A stretch of 64,000 bases of DNA from Nymphaea colorata (GCF_008831285.2 NC_045142.1:11858716-11922715); one strand, 5' to 3'. Shown: positions 1 to 13,620, counted from the first letter of the stretch. The notes: a model not told the origin generated them from the letters alone. Made by a program: numbers and translations.

Positions 1-229
1 CATGTATACATATTTATATATACGTACACGAGAGTTTGTGAAAGTATGTTAAATCATAAAGAGAGGATGACAAAGAAAGATATTCATGTGCACGTATACG
101 TATATAATATGTATATACACATATGTCTTTATGAGTATTAAAATCTAGAAATGACTTGAAAATAGCCGATTTCAATTTTTGATATAGGCCGAAGGGGAAC
201 TTAGGCTCATGCAAAAACCTAAGTTAAGT
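1..229. other. AT-rich non-coding leader of the window
   Basis: This stretch holds alternating purine-pyrimidine runs (TATATACGTA-like) and no credible coding sequence. I see nothing else in it. Confidence 0.5.
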
Positions 230-1942
230 CTCCAAGGCCGCATTAGAGAAGGTATTTGGTTTTGAACATCTTTTGAAAAACATGATTCTAAATATTTTTG
301 TGTATGAATAAAACCACAAGTATTACAAGAAAATTGATTTCTCCCACAATTGAGTATGGAAGAAAATAAAAAATACATGAAATGGGGAATGACGAAGCAC
401 TCATTAGGGTTTCTAATCGGGTGATTAAGAAATAAACTAAGCGTGATAATGACATGAAGATGTATTTTAACATGTACAAATTTGTGAAGGACTTTTTCGG
501 GTTGGACAAGTCCCAACCTCAAAAATCAATAGAATTATGAAGAAATCCCAACCCCAAGCACTCATTTTCACCATGCATTTACTCATTTTTTAAGGAAATA
601 TTAGAATATCAAGCATGAGTGATGAATGAAGACAATATAACAAGCATATTTTTGGAGATGAAATGAAGAAATGGAATTTATTCCGCCTTCCTCATACTCT
701 CGATGTACTCAAGAGTAGCTCTTCATTCCGGATAAGAAATCATTTGAGGTTTCTTGCATGGCCATGGGGAAGTGACAAGAGGAAAAAAGAAATAGATGAA
801 AACAAGAAGAAGATTGCATACCTCAAATATGAATGACAATGGAAATGAGCCCTCTCTTTTGAATGATCTCGGAGTCGCCTAAGATGAAGCTCCAAGATGA
901 TGAACCACCACGAGATCTTTTTGTGCTCCTTTGAAGGATTGCAGCTTGATGAATCTTGCTCTCAAGAATGGAGAAGAAGAGAGAAATGGAAAGAGAAAGC
1001 TATGGAAAATCAAAAATTTGAAATGAGGAAGCTGGAGAGGTTCCTCCATGGTTGGCTCCTTTGAAGAGTTGTAGTTTGACGACTTGCTCCAAGTTGGAGA
1101 TGAAGAAGAAGAATGAGACAAAAAGTAGAAGAAGGAAAGAAGAGGAAGAGATTAAAAACTCTAAGTCCTCAAGTGAGAATGCACTAGAGCTTCTCCAAGG
1201 GCTAGCTCATTGCCCAAGAGGAAGGAAAGTGGAGGTTTTTATAGAGTTTTGGAGCCAAACTCAAATTTGTATTTTTTTTAATTTGACAAGATTTTCATGT
1301 AAATTTCAAATTATTTTGAAAAAGAAATGGGTTTGAAATGGGTATGATTATCCATTAGGCCCGAAAATCCATCTTTGAGGTGTAGGCAGGGCTACTGCCC
1401 ACTAAAAAGGTTCAAAATTTGACTTCTAACGATCAATTTTTGAAGAAAAAAATGAGATTTTTGAAGGAAAATTCACCCGCGCATGGCATGCGTGGTTGCG
1501 CGTGGCAACAACGTGCGGGCTGGGTCGTCAGCTGCACAACATGCTCTCATGCGCGACAGCACGTCGTGCGATGCGCAAAAGCTTTTTTTTAATATGCATA
1601 AAACTATTTTTTTGGTTTCAAATGGGTGGTCGACTTCGTTTTGAGTGACTCCGGACTCGTTTTAAATTTGGACTGGATTCAATTGTTCGCTGACGCGTTC
1701 TAGTGTGCGATTAAGGCTTAAAAACACTTTTTGGCATAAGAATGAGACCTTGAAACAAAGGCAGGTTCCATGCATGTGCGATGCTCAAATTTTGTCATTT
1801 TCAATTCGATTTCAAATTTTGAGTTTCAAATGTATGATTTGGATCTAAACTTGGGTTTAAAAATTCATTTTACATTGAATAGTTGCAAATTTGTTTTGGG
1901 TCTAGGATTAAATCTGAATACGGTAGTTTTTGAAAAATTTGG
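230..1942 (-). repeat. LTR-like dispersed repeat, copy L
   Basis: By eye this segment is homologous to 56750-58750 in the same orientation. Bases 440-530 match 56850-56935 at roughly 70 percent, and both copies continue into a GA-rich stretch, a minus-strand TATA motif and a tail rich in 'ttggatct'-like words. Read on the minus strand, the order AT/GGATCT-rich U3, TATA, GA/CT-rich leader looks like an LTR from a gypsy family with long LTRs. I see no coding domain. Copia-A appears to cut it off near 1942. The LTR reading is inference; the two-copy similarity is seen directly. Confidence 0.45.
1236..1244 (-). promoter_or_regulatory. TATA-like box of repeat copy L
   Basis: The minus strand reads CTATAAAAA here, followed by a C/T-rich leader. 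The homologous repeat has ATAAATAC at the equivalent place (57476-57483), which supports a retained LTR promoter position. Confidence 0.35.
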
Positions 1943-2365
1943 TGTGATAACACTGAAAAAGTAGAGAACCATCACACACAGCAAGATAGTGTTTAACGTG
2001 GTGAATTTGGTCTTTGCAAGTCCACATCCAAGGGGAGAAACTATTAGGATCAGTTTCTGTGCACTTTGAAAAGCATAGAAAGTCTAGGCTATCACTAAGA
2101 GACATATATCTCGTTCATAGTCAATTATATGTCACCAAATATATTAGCATCGCACTGAGAGATGTATATCTCTTGCATAGTCAATTATGTGTCACCAAAT
2201 ATATGAGCATCAATCACCAAATATATAATCTACAATGTAGCAACTATGCCAAAAAAAATATAGTAACTAGAATCTCCAGCCTAGACTAGAAACAACACCA
2301 GTAGCATTTAAATCTTCTCATGATCCCAGGATACCTTAAACAACATGCCTTCTTTTCCTTCAACA
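1943..2365 (-). repeat. Copia-A 3' LTR
   Basis: It starts with TG near 1943 and ends with CAACA at 2365, next to the minus-strand polypurine tract at 2366-2386. It contains two diverged copies of a motif around 'tatatctc..catagtcaatta' (about 2105 and 2167, 62 bp apart), a small internal tandem duplication. Confidence 0.5.
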
Positions 2366-5330
2366 CTTTCCCTCAACTCGGGAATGAAAATTGGAACAAC
2401 CTGGCACTTGGATAGGGAAGTATAAACTGGGTCCTTGAAGTGCCATTTGTAAATCCATCTGCAATATGTTTGCTGGCCATGATGTGAGGGCTGCAATTTT
2501 TTTTACATATTTAGTCCTTTCATGAAATACATAATTGACAATTATTTAAATAACAGCTTTATTGTGTCAAACCAATGCTTCTTGAATCTCAAACCGCAAC
2601 TAACTGAGGACACTTCTCACCGATATTAGTTGATTAAATATGTCATATCTCTATACGCTTTAGCATGCCAAGACTCCTTGGTACTTACTTTTCTATGCCA
2701 CTAAATGTCCAACCATTAATACCTGAACTAGATCCTCTATCACAAACATCTCTTGCCCAATCTGCATCACAATATCATTCAATTTTGGTGTTTCCACCAT
2801 ATTTTTATGGCATTTCCAAGGCTTATTCATGCATATGCTCATCAAATTTGTAATATCAGGTATATCAGTTTTCCCGCTAGCCTTTGAAATGTCCCTTTGT
2901 CCACCTCTAGGTCCACCTTTGAATTTAAAGACGAGTTTCCACTAGTTGAGAGGCCAAATTTATAGTCCCCTTTTAGGTCAAGAGCATACGTTTTTGACTC
3001 AGGCATGGTCCTTTGTAGTGTTTATCATACTAAGCTATTGAAGATTGTTTAAGGCCGTAGACATCCCTTTTTAAGTGTATGAACTAGTCCTTTTTTTTGT
3101 TAGGGTGACTAGGTAGCAATTCCATGTATACTCTTAATTTATTTGTCTTGACCACTAGAGTGTATCTTTCATGATCATATTCCACTCCAAAATCTTGAGC
3201 AATCCTTTTGTGACAAAGAAAGCCTTGTACCTATCAATATCTTCATACTCCTAGCTCTGATTTTTTTCATATTGCCTCAAGTTATTCATCCATAACATGT
3301 CTCAACCAAAGTTTTTATGGCTGCATTATAAGATGCAGCTCATGAAATTTATCAACATTTTTTTTTCAAAAAATGCATGTTTACTAGAGACATGAGAACA
3401 ATAAATGTATTTATCTATGAGATATCTAGAAGCATTGTAAGTAATATAATCCTAGAGACAAATGAGGAGTCATCCAGCTCATAGTGACATCTTTCGTTTC
3501 ACTTTAACCTGAGCGAGATAATGCCACATTTTCTTAAGTTAATCTTCACCCATAGAGTTATCACAATAATAGTGTCTTGCTCCAACACTATTTATTTATC
3601 ACATATTTCAACATTGAGGAATGCGTCCACAATGTCAACATTTGGCTGAATACTCTTCCCTTGGAAGGTACTTCCATAAACTTCATTATAACAATAAGCT
3701 TTTTCATTGAAACATCACATTACACAAAAAGACTTTCAATTCAGGATGATAGGGATGATGTTTCTTGCTACTATAACATTATCCAAGCAACATACACTTG
3801 AATGCTCTTGGACGCAATTTGACATGCTTATGAGTTGCAATCCATATATGTATAATACAACCAGCTATATTGAAGATGATCAAGACTGATTTTTTGCCAA
3901 GAACAGCCTTTGCTGCCACCAAATCTCTTAACCTTTGACTGGTCATTCAATTAATTGGTAAGTAGTAGAAATGGCTTTGGTCTAAAAGATTTTAGGAATA
4001 TTTGATTGAAACAGTAGTGATCTAGCAAATTTAAGTGGACAACAACTTTTATTTTCAATAGATCTATTTTGCTAAACCACATTAACACAAGAAGCTCGAT
4101 GCATAAAACCACATAGTTCAATATACTCTTTAAAGTGATTTTTACATACTCATACCATTGTCCAATCTTAAGAATTGAATTTTAGTCTCAAATTGGTTAG
4201 AACCATAAAGACCTTGAAATTATCAAAAACCTCATCTTTATGCTTCAAGAAATAGTTCTGAATGTTATTAAAAATAATTTTCCACAAACATGTCTCCACA
4301 TATTGGTGTGAACAAGAGGAAAGGATGTATGAGACACACTCAAAATAGTCAAACTTAGGTCTACCTAATCTACCATATTGACGAAATATCACAACCTTCA
4401 TTGTTAAAATGTAAAAAGAAATAGCAAATCAAGGTGTGGCCACTTGTACGGCCCATTAATCGATTCTGCGACCAGGAACTCTTCTCCCCAACAACCAGCA
4501 AAACTGTGCGCTTATACGTAACTTTGTGAAGCATGTGAAGCAAAGCACCATCAGCAAATAACTTCTTCGTGATATATAAGTTCCAAAACGCAACATTTAG
4601 TAGGAGAAAGGTCCACATGACAATCCAATTCCTTTGCTATCTTAGCTACATAAAAAAGATTTGAGCTCAAGGATAGCAATTGTAAAGCAAGGTGTCAGCA
4701 TCCCTAGTGAAACAACATAATTTGAGCCTGCCTTCTGAAGAAATATAGGAACCCATGTCAAGTAGAAATAGGACCTAAACTATTTTTTGCATGAAAATCA
4801 TATAGATATGATACATTGTCGAATCAACCTTCCAATATGTTGAACGTAAGTATTCTAAGATATTTTTCCATACCTAGTTTGGTAACATCTGAACTAGTTG
4901 ATGTAGGTGCAGCCATGCATGTGGTCTTCTGAATATTATGAAGAAGCTCAGTTACCTTCTCTAAAATATCAGAACTATTTTGATGATCAACTATGTTTAC
5001 CCTGAGTAGGTTGCTCACCTCATTTGGAAGAGTCATCATCATGTCAGCTATTTCTTTTATCATGACGACATTTACTTTACTTCCCATTCAACTACCAACA
5101 ACGATCTTGAGTTTGGCAATTTCCTTATTGTAAGTGCATTTAAACTACTGAGTCGGTTCTTTAAGGGGTTTGCTCAAACTAGATTGTTCAGTGCTTTGAT
5201 CATAATTAGCTACAAATATCACCTTTTCATTGGTGTCAATGGGACTTTTGTCTTCAACCTCACTAAATTTGTGGTTTTTTTCACCTTTCATCTGGTAGAA
5301 AACTGTTACAAATAGCACCAAGAGAAAGCA
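2366..5330 (-). pseudogene. Copia-A gag-pol remains
   Basis: In pieces over all three minus frames I read the RNase H end (IADGFTNGTS near 2460), an RNase H DADW motif followed by a serine-rich segment (near 2730-2780), the RT word VYGLKQS (near 3050), the RT N-terminal AFFVTKG-like segment (near 3210), an integrase zinc-finger remnant CQYGRLGRPKF (near 4360) and a gag/protease linker (4824-5087). Stops and frameshifts fall between almost every motif, so no functional polyprotein is possible. Poly-A/T runs and transitions suggest long neutral decay. The same set of pieces recurs in Copia-A' (34871-38218), which supports the reading. Family assignment is secure; lineage is not resolved. Confidence 0.7.
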
Positions 5331-5852
5331 AATTTTAAGTCATAAGAATGTGAATGTTAGACTGACTTAATCATCTCCAAGCCATATAAAATTTGAAAAA
5401 TTTGCTCTCATTTACATTGTTTTTTTAGGTGACCCAAATAAGTTGTATTAAGACAATATAAATCCATCTCATTCCATTTCCCTTTAATAATGCAAATGTT
5501 CTTGTCAATGCCATATTTCCTTTCTAAAGGTTTAGGAACACTCTAGACTCGCATTCTTCATACTAAGGATCATTGGAAGGAGGCTTGGTTTTTCTTCCAT
5601 TAAAAGTGTTTTGTTTTTTATTTTCTACTAAGATACAAAGTGCACCTTACGACTAAGCCAAGTAATTCATACCACTCGATAAAGCATTGGCTATTTTTGT
5701 ATTAAGAATACATTATTCCACAATAATTCTATGTTGAAGAGCCCTTGTGTTGAAGAGCATCCACGGGAACCACTAGATTCTTCTCTATCTTCAAATTCCA
5801 TGAGCATGTTGAGAATCAATGATCAAGATAAAGTACTGCATCATAAACCTAC

Positions 5853-6300
5853 AGTCTAATATCATGAAGTACTTAATACAATTGGAAAAGTAGAAATTCA
5901 ATCACAGAAACAAGGCAACATTTAATGTGCTTGAACTTGATAGATCTAATTCTATAGGGAAAACTCTCTTGATCAATTTTCATTCATGGTGTTTATATGC
6001 AAAATATTTTATCTTTTACACGTAAACCTTTTGGAAAGAAAGAAATCGGTAACATGTCAACAATTTTTAAAACGAAAAGAAAACTAGGGAGATGGAACCA
6101 TCTTGTTATTAGAAGAAGACTTTGAAAATTAAGATTGAAATAGGATTTTGAAAAATATTTGAAATAGATCTTGAAAAAAAAATTCAAACGTGAGAAAATG
6201 TGAATGATTTTCAAAACTGTAACATATATGATGTTAATGAAAAGTAGGTTTTTTTGTACCTTGACTGTAGCCATTTATGTAAATATGGTCTAATTTCATT
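5853..6300 (-). repeat. Copia-A degenerate PBS and 5' LTR remnant
   Basis: Bases 5853-5864 match the reverse complement of the usual Met-tRNA primer site at 8 of 12 positions. LTR-like sequence starts with TG at 5865 and resembles the left LTR for about 90 bp. Beyond about 5970 the similarity is lost, so the outer end is uncertain. Confidence 0.4.
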
Positions 6301-7089
6301 AATTTCTCAGAGGAAAGTAAGTGTATGATTCGCATTGGAGTCAACCATGGGTGAGAGATTGAAAATGTGAGTGCTAGTGCATGTGATCAAATCACAACAT
6401 GATATAAAAAGAAGAAGTAAATGCATATCTAATATAAATCAAAGGAATTAAATATTCCACTATTTTCTTTTGAATTTCAATTATACATTGTAATGAAATA
6501 AATAATAAAGAAAGAAATTAACAAGTACACAATAAAGATAAACAAAGACATCAATGCAAAGCTAGCTAAAGATATGGCCTGCTCTCTTTCATTACTTAAG
6601 AGAAAACAAATAGATGTTGTACATCACAAGACAATAAGAGCAAATACCAAACCTCAGAATAGCCTACATAACGGGCAAGAGTGTCTCAAAATCATCCATC
6701 GTTTCTACATAACAAGCAAAAGTGTCTCAAAATCATCCAACAAATCCCAAATAGAAAACAAATTTACAACAATATCAAGACACGTAAGACTTAGGGTAAT
6801 TTTAGCATGGTTACAATTGCAAAAATACATAGTACCCATTGTTACATTAAACGCGGTATACTAAAGTCCTTGATTCTTATATACTTTTATAACCACCTTT
6901 TTCAAAGATTGTATTCACTTCTTTCAGCTTGAACACATATATGTCATGGCATCTACTCAAAAGTATTATCAAGCAAGATCTACAGGAAAAACAAATAAAT
7001 AAATAATCAATAGCATACCATATTTAATCTTCCACAACCAGTCTAACCTAACTTCTGCATAACTTTCTAGTGAATGCATACCGATTGGA
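6301..7089. other. non-coding, AT-rich
   Basis: No coding domain is recognised. Bases 6661-6740 carry a short imperfect tandem duplication around 'gtctcaaaatcatcca' (6684 and 6723). Nothing else stands out. Confidence 0.4.
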
Positions 7090-8300
7090 TTAAAAATTCA
7101 AATTGAAAAGGGATGGCCAAGGAACTGGCCTAGTGCTTCTATTCATCCATAAAACTGCCTCACTCCTACAAACTTTTTACCACTTAACAACAAAAATTAA
7201 TGCTCTAATATCATCCCGTATAGCACAGCCCACTTCTTTGTCACCCTTAGCATTCTGCAACTTCTCAAGACGCCAGATCATCATTGAATGGCCAATTGTG
7301 AGCAACTTTTCATCCAATTCATCTTAAATTTTTTTCATCAATTTCATCTTAAATTTCCTACTCCACCACCAATCTGAAGTGTCTTTTAGTGAATGAGCAA
7401 GCCTAAAATGCCAAGCAAAATCAGTAGACTTAAAATGAAAAAATAAGTGGAAGCATGTTTTCTCAGCTACAAAACAAGTAAAACATTTATTCACCACACC
7501 AAGAGTTAAAAATGCAACCCTCTGGAGCCAAAAAAAGTAAACAACTTGGCTCTTAGTACTGCATCAGAAGCCCAATTTCTTTCCTCCAACTTCCAACAAT
7601 CCTGTCAACTCTAATTCTTTCATATAATATCATTTCTAGACAAATAATATGCTTCTACAATACTCCAGACCAGTTTATTTTTATCATTATTTAAAACTAT
7701 GCTATTAAAAACATAGCTTAAGCAAAGGGATCTCAATTCATGAACAACTGTAGTTGAACAAATTTGTTTAAACTTGACAACCGGAATACCAGACCCATGT
7801 TATTCATAATATTTTTTTTTTTGTTTCTTCAAGGGCAAAAGGATTTCTCAACCTCATTTTTCAGAGCACAGTTTCACCTTTGCTCTATTTTCAAGTTTCC
7901 AAGGCAAGAGGTGACTCACATCTTTCCATCCTCATAAAATTCTTCCAACTTCAGTACATCTTCCCTCTAGACCTACAAGTCTATAAACCGCATCATGACA
8001 AATAATTCTTCCTCACTAAGGAAGTCCAACTCAAATATGAAGTTAACACCTTAATTTCAAGGAATACAATAAATGATCTATTTAAGAACAACAAATTACA
8101 TCATCTTCCACTGTGCCACATAGCATATACCACTTGATAAATGACATTTATTACTTCTCTCGGAATCTTCCTAGAACAATTTATAGCATTCTCTCTCAAT
8201 AAATGAAATAACTGGGCTGGAGAGGTGAAAGCACATCATCCAATAACTGATAATTTGATTTACAACATGCTTTATTAAAACTTCTCTCCTTAAACATGAA
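7090..8300 (-). pseudogene. LINE (non-LTR retrotransposon) ORF2 C-terminal remnant
   Basis: On the minus strand, 7530-7340 reads as a zf-RVT type zinc-binding domain: a CFTCFVAEKT core, then a CFHLFF-type segment with the second pair of zinc ligands partly lost, then an FAWH word and a WWW run. A tail with the word MMIWRLEKLQNAKGD (near 7270) looks like the usual C-terminal end of plant LINE ORF2. Further 5' (7800-8200) there are fragments compatible with the end of the reverse transcriptase domain, but with stops and shifts. LINE ORF2 normally encodes endonuclease, RT and this tail; only the last part is left. LINE RT catalytic motifs were not seen, so the call rests on the tail. Confidence 0.5.
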
Positions 8301-9795
8301 AGCAATTGGCTTTTTCAATTTGCAATTTTTTTAGTCGAGGTGGCCATAATGGCATTCAATTATTATGAGTATAAGCCATTAGATATCACACATAACTTTT
8401 CCTAAATGCACACCTTAAACTAAGCACATAAAGGCAATAAATTACTTCTACCATTAATACATAAAAACTTATTTTAATTTGGATCAAATTGAATATGCCA
8501 TAGGATTCCATATATGAGGCAAGCTAGTGGGCATGATATAGACATATCTAGGAACCTGACCCATTTGAGTGAACTAAAATCCTAAGCAGAACTCGTGTAG
8601 TGATCTCAGAGAGTTCTTGGAAATTTTATGACCAAAAACAGTTAGAAAATAGGCTTTTGCAAAAAAAGTAGTTTCTAGAACTTGATTAAAAACCCTGCCA
8701 AACAGATATGGGCTTACTATAAATTTTTACCATAGAGAGTATTAACATTCATGAACCATGTGCAATTAAAAGAGTTAGAAAACCCAACCCAGGCAATGAG
8801 ATATGTAATAAACAAGTTCTGTTAAAAATGAGATTTCTAGAGAAAATAAACAACAAAGTTTTGCAATAAATAATTTATATAAATTTAGTGAGGGACCATC
8901 CAAACAATCTTGGACTTGTTCTAAATTTGGTATAGGTATATGAGACATATGTAAGAAATTTTTCCAAGTCATGGAATTGGAAAATTCTTCCTAGATCTTA
9001 AGATACAATGTCTACAACTTAGTGTAGAAAAAAGGCTTCCACAGAAAATAAAGAAATTTTTTTTTATAGAAAGTTGACGTCCATAGAACGATTAAAAATA
9101 AGATGCAGACTACCTATGTTGGGCTAAAATCTGAGCAGTAAATCTATATTTATTCTATGAATAAACCCTTTTTACATATTTAAAAATTTCATTCTATATA
9201 GTGAGATCTGAGGTTGGCAGTTTGAAGGTTTATTCAATTTGAATATGTCATTGTGTCTTGTGGAAAATAAGTTAATATTAATGGGTTAAAGGGGAGTAAA
9301 GCGACTTCAAATTTTATAAAATTTGGTTTGGGACGTCTAGCCCTGTCTTAAAAGTGATCCCTTTTATGGAATTGAAAAATCAGTCCTAGGAATTGAGATA
9401 CTGATATCACAAAGTTAGGTAAAAATCAAGGTTTATAGAAAATTCTACTTTGATGCAAGAGCTGCCTTTGGTCATGTAACTCTTAAGTTAGAAGATGCAC
9501 ATAGTTATGACCTTAACTGAAATGTGCTAAAATCTATCCTAAACCATTCGTAATGGTGAAATTCAAATCATTATGCTTGATGAATTAAAAACTAAACAAG
9601 AATACTCCCTAAATATGCATTGCATGAATGGCTATAAGCATGAAAACTATCTAACTTCTTCAATATCATATGAGATGTATAATAAGGATAGCAATGCGTG
9701 AAGAAATCTGATGATCTAAACTGATTTATAATTTGGTTTTTCAGTGAAGCAATTCAACTCCCCTTAGTAGTTCAAATGCAATCTGCATAGATAAC
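8301..9795. repeat. unclassified old repeat with internal similarity
   Basis: There is no protein signal. Bases 8965-9140 and 9370-9540 share a run of words in order (ggaattg-aaaat, agatac, gctaaaatct), suggesting a diverged duplication with a period of about 400 bp. This could be the untranslated or LTR part of a large retrotransposon, but I cannot assign it. Confidence 0.3.
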
Positions 9796-9799
9796 TGTG

Positions 9800-10175
9800 G
9801 GCCTATGTCACATGGGTGCAGGGACGATACGGGTACGGGGATGGGGATATGGGTACGGACGCGGCAATTTTCAAAATTTTTGAATGCACGGATACTGCAA
9901 ATTTTATATTCTCAAAAATGATAAAATGAAAAAAAACATTAAATTAATAGTTCACTCTTACAGTCTTGTAAGAAAGTTTGTTTTATCACAAAATTTCTAA
10001 TTTATTTGAAAAGATTGTTTATGAAAATAACTGGATGCGTCACAAAAAAATGATAAAATGAAAAAAAAAATTAATAACTTTTATTTTTTGGGGTGTCCCA
10101 CCCGTGTCCGGATCCACGTGTCCACGTGTTGACACAGGTACATGGGCTAAACTGCCATGTCCGTGTGTCTTAGCT
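9800..10175. repeat. possible non-autonomous element with GGGTACGGG-type end
   Basis: The left end (9820-9870) is built of gggtacgggg-like words and the right end (10095-10165) of ccgtgtccg/cacgtgtcc words, roughly complementary in style. The centre is AT-rich and holds a direct repeat of 'aaatgataaaatgaaaaa' (9916 and 10039). This resembles small non-autonomous plant DNA transposons, but I found no clean terminal repeat or target duplication. Confidence 0.3.
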
Positions 10176-13100
10176 GTGGGCTTGTCAATAGCATTGATTT
10201 TCTTTGTAGTCATGACCTTCACCTGGTAATGTTAGAGATCTGTCTTTGTCTTCATGATTTTGGGCCACCTTCTAACCTAGTCAAGAAATTCCCATGCTTG
10301 TGAAGACCACACTATTATAGGTAGTTAAAGGCATTATCAGACATGGTCCATCATCTAGGCTAGGGCAAATTACTAAGTACCAAGTCAGACTAACCATGAT
10401 TTGTAAGATGGATACTGCTAGATAAATTTTGGTAGGTTCTGAGGTAGGAAGCCACAAACTGCTTTGTTTTTTTTTTTCTTATTTACTTCATCTATAAACC
10501 TGCATTGCTATACAAGTTTTTCTTATACGCAACCCAAGCTTGAAATTTCTCAGCATAGTTTATATCATGATTCCATCAAAGTATCTACACAAGCCTTTTC
10601 CTTGAACAAATGTTTTCTTAAGTGTAGAAGCGCAAATGAAGTTGGTATTTTCCATCTTTGCATGAACTTCTTGCATGGGACTGCTTTTATCCATCTTGAT
10701 CACTATACATTAGATACACATGAGAAGAACTTAACTATTTCTAACCAATATCATGTACAGATACTACAAGAAAGAAGAGGCCTCATGTAGGTGAAAATGC
10801 ATGTTTTAATAGTCATTGTATAAACATCCATCTTTTGAACTAGGCTGGGTCACCTAGGCAAACAAATGAAAAGATGTAATTTTTTTTCCTCCCTTTTGGT
10901 CCTTTTTTTCTACTTTCTCTTTATTTGTTTTTTAATTCTTTTTTTTTCTGTTTTTCTTCTATGAACTCTTAACTGTATTTCATAATGATGAATTAGTGAT
11001 ACTACTTTTTGTGTTGCCTAAAGACCAATGATTTGGTCGAATGGAGGCATGTTTGGGAAAGCGGCCAGTTCTAAGTTGATGAATTCATATATGAAAAGAA
11101 GAATGTTTATCACTTCCCAAATGTTCATCACTTATTGCTGGCAAATTGAATCATTACAAAGAAATGGTAGATTCAAAGACTAAATAAATAATTATAGTGG
11201 GAGACCTGTTCAGCATAATAATGTGCCAAGGGATTGAATATATTGAGACTTGTGAAGGTGAAATTTAATCTAGGGCATAGCATGCTACGTGTATAGCTAA
11301 AGTGCACAAATTATTATTTTTTATAGGTTAAAACATTATATTTCACTAGATGGTACACATTTGGTTATTCACATCTACACTTGTGGTTTGCACAAATATC
11401 ACCAGTATTTTATTTAAGGACAAATATTTGATATGATCTGTAAGTAAAATAAATAGTCTACCCATCATGTCTGCTCACGATGGGTAGGATTCCAAACCAC
11501 ATAGCTACTCAAATGAGTTGCTTAGCCGCCTGCATAAACCAACCACTAATGTTGTGGTTACAGAAACAGGTATACAGAGGTAGAGAAAAGATATTGGTAG
11601 GTAACAGAGAGATTGTGTGATAATCCTTGAAGCAATCGGGGTCGTGAAGGTAGAAGGTTCTCAATTACATGATATCTTAGTCCCTATCGAGCACAAAGTC
11701 ATGCAGTGATCATCTTCATTAGAATCATCTAATGCAAACAAAGGGGCATGAGAATCTATCCCAAAGAACAGATATTTTGGTATGAATAAATGTATGGTTG
11801 GATTTATCATTTTATTGAGACTATTCCTCAAAATTTATAGGGGATTAAGACCACCCATGGCCCAAAGTGGTGGGAACTACTACTGGTAGATAATAAATGG
11901 ATAGTGATTCTATTATGGGACTGGATTAGCCCTCTGAAAGTTATTTTAATATAAACTCATCATGAGCAACCTGAACTAAAAGTATTCTGTGCTCTATGCT
12001 ATATCGGGTTTAATAAAAAAATGTCTAGCTACATAGGGTTTAACAAGCAAAATTTATGTATGTCGTTCATTTCAATGTCGTTAAGTGTGTTGATGTGAAG
12101 CCATGCATTAAGCATGTGAGGCAACACATGCACAATCTGGCACTGCGATGTTAAGAATTACCAAACAAAACAGACTCTGATACATGACTCGATTAGACAA
12201 ACAACTTGTGAAATGGGAAACAAAAGAGTTCACAACCTACAAGTAGACACCCAATAACTGATGAAATCAAGTTGACAAGCCTTGTTTTTTAAATAAACTT
12301 TGTGCCACATAATAACAAATCCAGATGCCTAATACAATATATATGAACTGACAAGAACCAGAAAGAATGTGGTATCTTGGAGGACCAGCAAGATTGGCTG
12401 CCTGCCATTCTGTCATTTTTTGTTGGCAAACATCAGCCATTCAACCGAGAGTGATGAGGAGAGATAGATTAAAATACTCATGGAGCTGGATCAAACCTTC
12501 ACTGGAGGTCACGTAATGGCTGCCGGAGAGTTTGTTGAAGAGTGGGGGTGCATTAACATTGTTGCCAGAAGGATAGAGAAATGAAAACCCTTTTTACAAG
12601 TTGGAACCCTTTTCCGTATTGAGAGTGGGAGTTGGATAGACTTCTCCTGGCTCATTATAAATGACTGGACTGACCATACATCACGCACCAGATATGCATC
12701 ATCATTATGTGTGTGCATCAGGTCAAGTACACCTGACCTTTACTTTTTGAGACACATTTGATGCGTAGTGATGCATGCGCATCACGCTTTCATGCATGCA
12801 CACTTAAAAACACTGGTTCATTTTGTGAACTATCGCACATTAGTTGTCAAATAGTTTAAAATTCAATTTCTGTTGAACTGCTCTAATAATGCTATATAAG
12901 ATCTTGCATCATTGATTATGAAATAATGACTTGCATACTGTGTCATGTTTACTTCATGGTTATGAACCTAGATAAGTGAGTTGGTTTTTGGCAACTAATT
13001 GTTTTATTTCATACTCCAGTTTCTATTTTTAGTTGGCTGAATCCATTCATGACACAATAGACTCATGCTAGTCCATGAGCCTATGGCATATGTTTAGTCT

Positions 13101-13211
13101 GGAGATTGAAGAGATTGAAGTAATTGACAGGATTTTGTGACCTAATTAAAGTAAAGTAATTTATTGTCTTGTAAACATATTTCTTAAATTAATATATCTG
13201 TTTACTGTGTA
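10176..13211. other. non-coding stretch without recognised gene
   Basis: Short open frames occur (for example 10464-10790 plus, 12509-12718 minus) but none shows a family motif or codon-like composition. Poly-T and C/T tracts lie at 10465-10480 and 10880-10950. Bases 12718-12740 form an imperfect palindrome (AGGTCA...TGACCT), followed by a TGATGC/GCATCA-rich patch up to 12800. Confidence 0.4.
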
Positions 13212-13618
13212 TGTTCCCCTATGTCTAAGAGTCTGTGTAGTCTTTTGCTTTATTTTGCAGTGTACTTCCTTTGCTTATGTTGAGTCTTTTGCTTATGCTC
13301 GTTTTCTTGTAAGGGAGTAACCTCCCACCGGTCTAAGTATCATGTATTGGGATTCTTAGTTTTGGGTGGTCGGCATGGGAATCCTGTAAGCGGCTTCGGT
13401 CATCCTATATAAGTAAAGTTGAGATCATTCTCCTTGCTTATCTTTCTCGTGATGTATAAATTTTCTAAGTTGAATACATTGCGAGATTTTTTATTCACAA
13501 AGCGTTCTTTATGCACTTATTTTCTAAAACTACCTTTGTGCCCCTTTCGGTGGTTTGAAGGCTTACGGCAATCAGGTTCTTGCCGTGCCGCATGGGCTAA
13601 AAGAGTCAGCCTGTGACA
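13212..13618 (+). repeat. chromovirus 5' LTR (407 bp)
   Basis: It begins TGTTCCCC and ends TGACA. A TATA-like word (cctatataagtaaag, near 13405) precedes the presumed transcription start. It is longer than the 3' LTR (375 bp), mainly because about 30 bp around 13430-13465 are absent from the other copy. Confidence 0.9.
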
Positions 13619-13620
13619 AC

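Larger units (their letters stand above)
1943..6300 (-). mobile_element. Copia-A, ancient Ty1/Copia retrotransposon
   Basis: This is a heavily decayed Ty1/Copia element on the minus strand. From high to low coordinates it has a PBS-like site with the start of an LTR (5853 on), gag/protease remains, pre-integrase and integrase pieces, RT, RNase H, a polypurine tract (2366-2386) and the other LTR (1943-2365). About 90 bp beginning near 5880 resemble the LTR sequence beginning near 1955, including an 'aaaagtag' anchor and a 'gtttaacgtgg'-like word. A second copy of the family lies at 29597-29870 plus 34871-38218. The far end of the right LTR (about 6300) is a guess. Confidence 0.7.

Noticed and set aside
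6030-6062. Target duplication for Copia-A ('tttgg' before 1943, 'tttgg' at 6031, 'caaca' at 6058)
   Set aside because: The CAACA end and the TTTGG word are not adjacent in the right order, so no duplication can be claimed.
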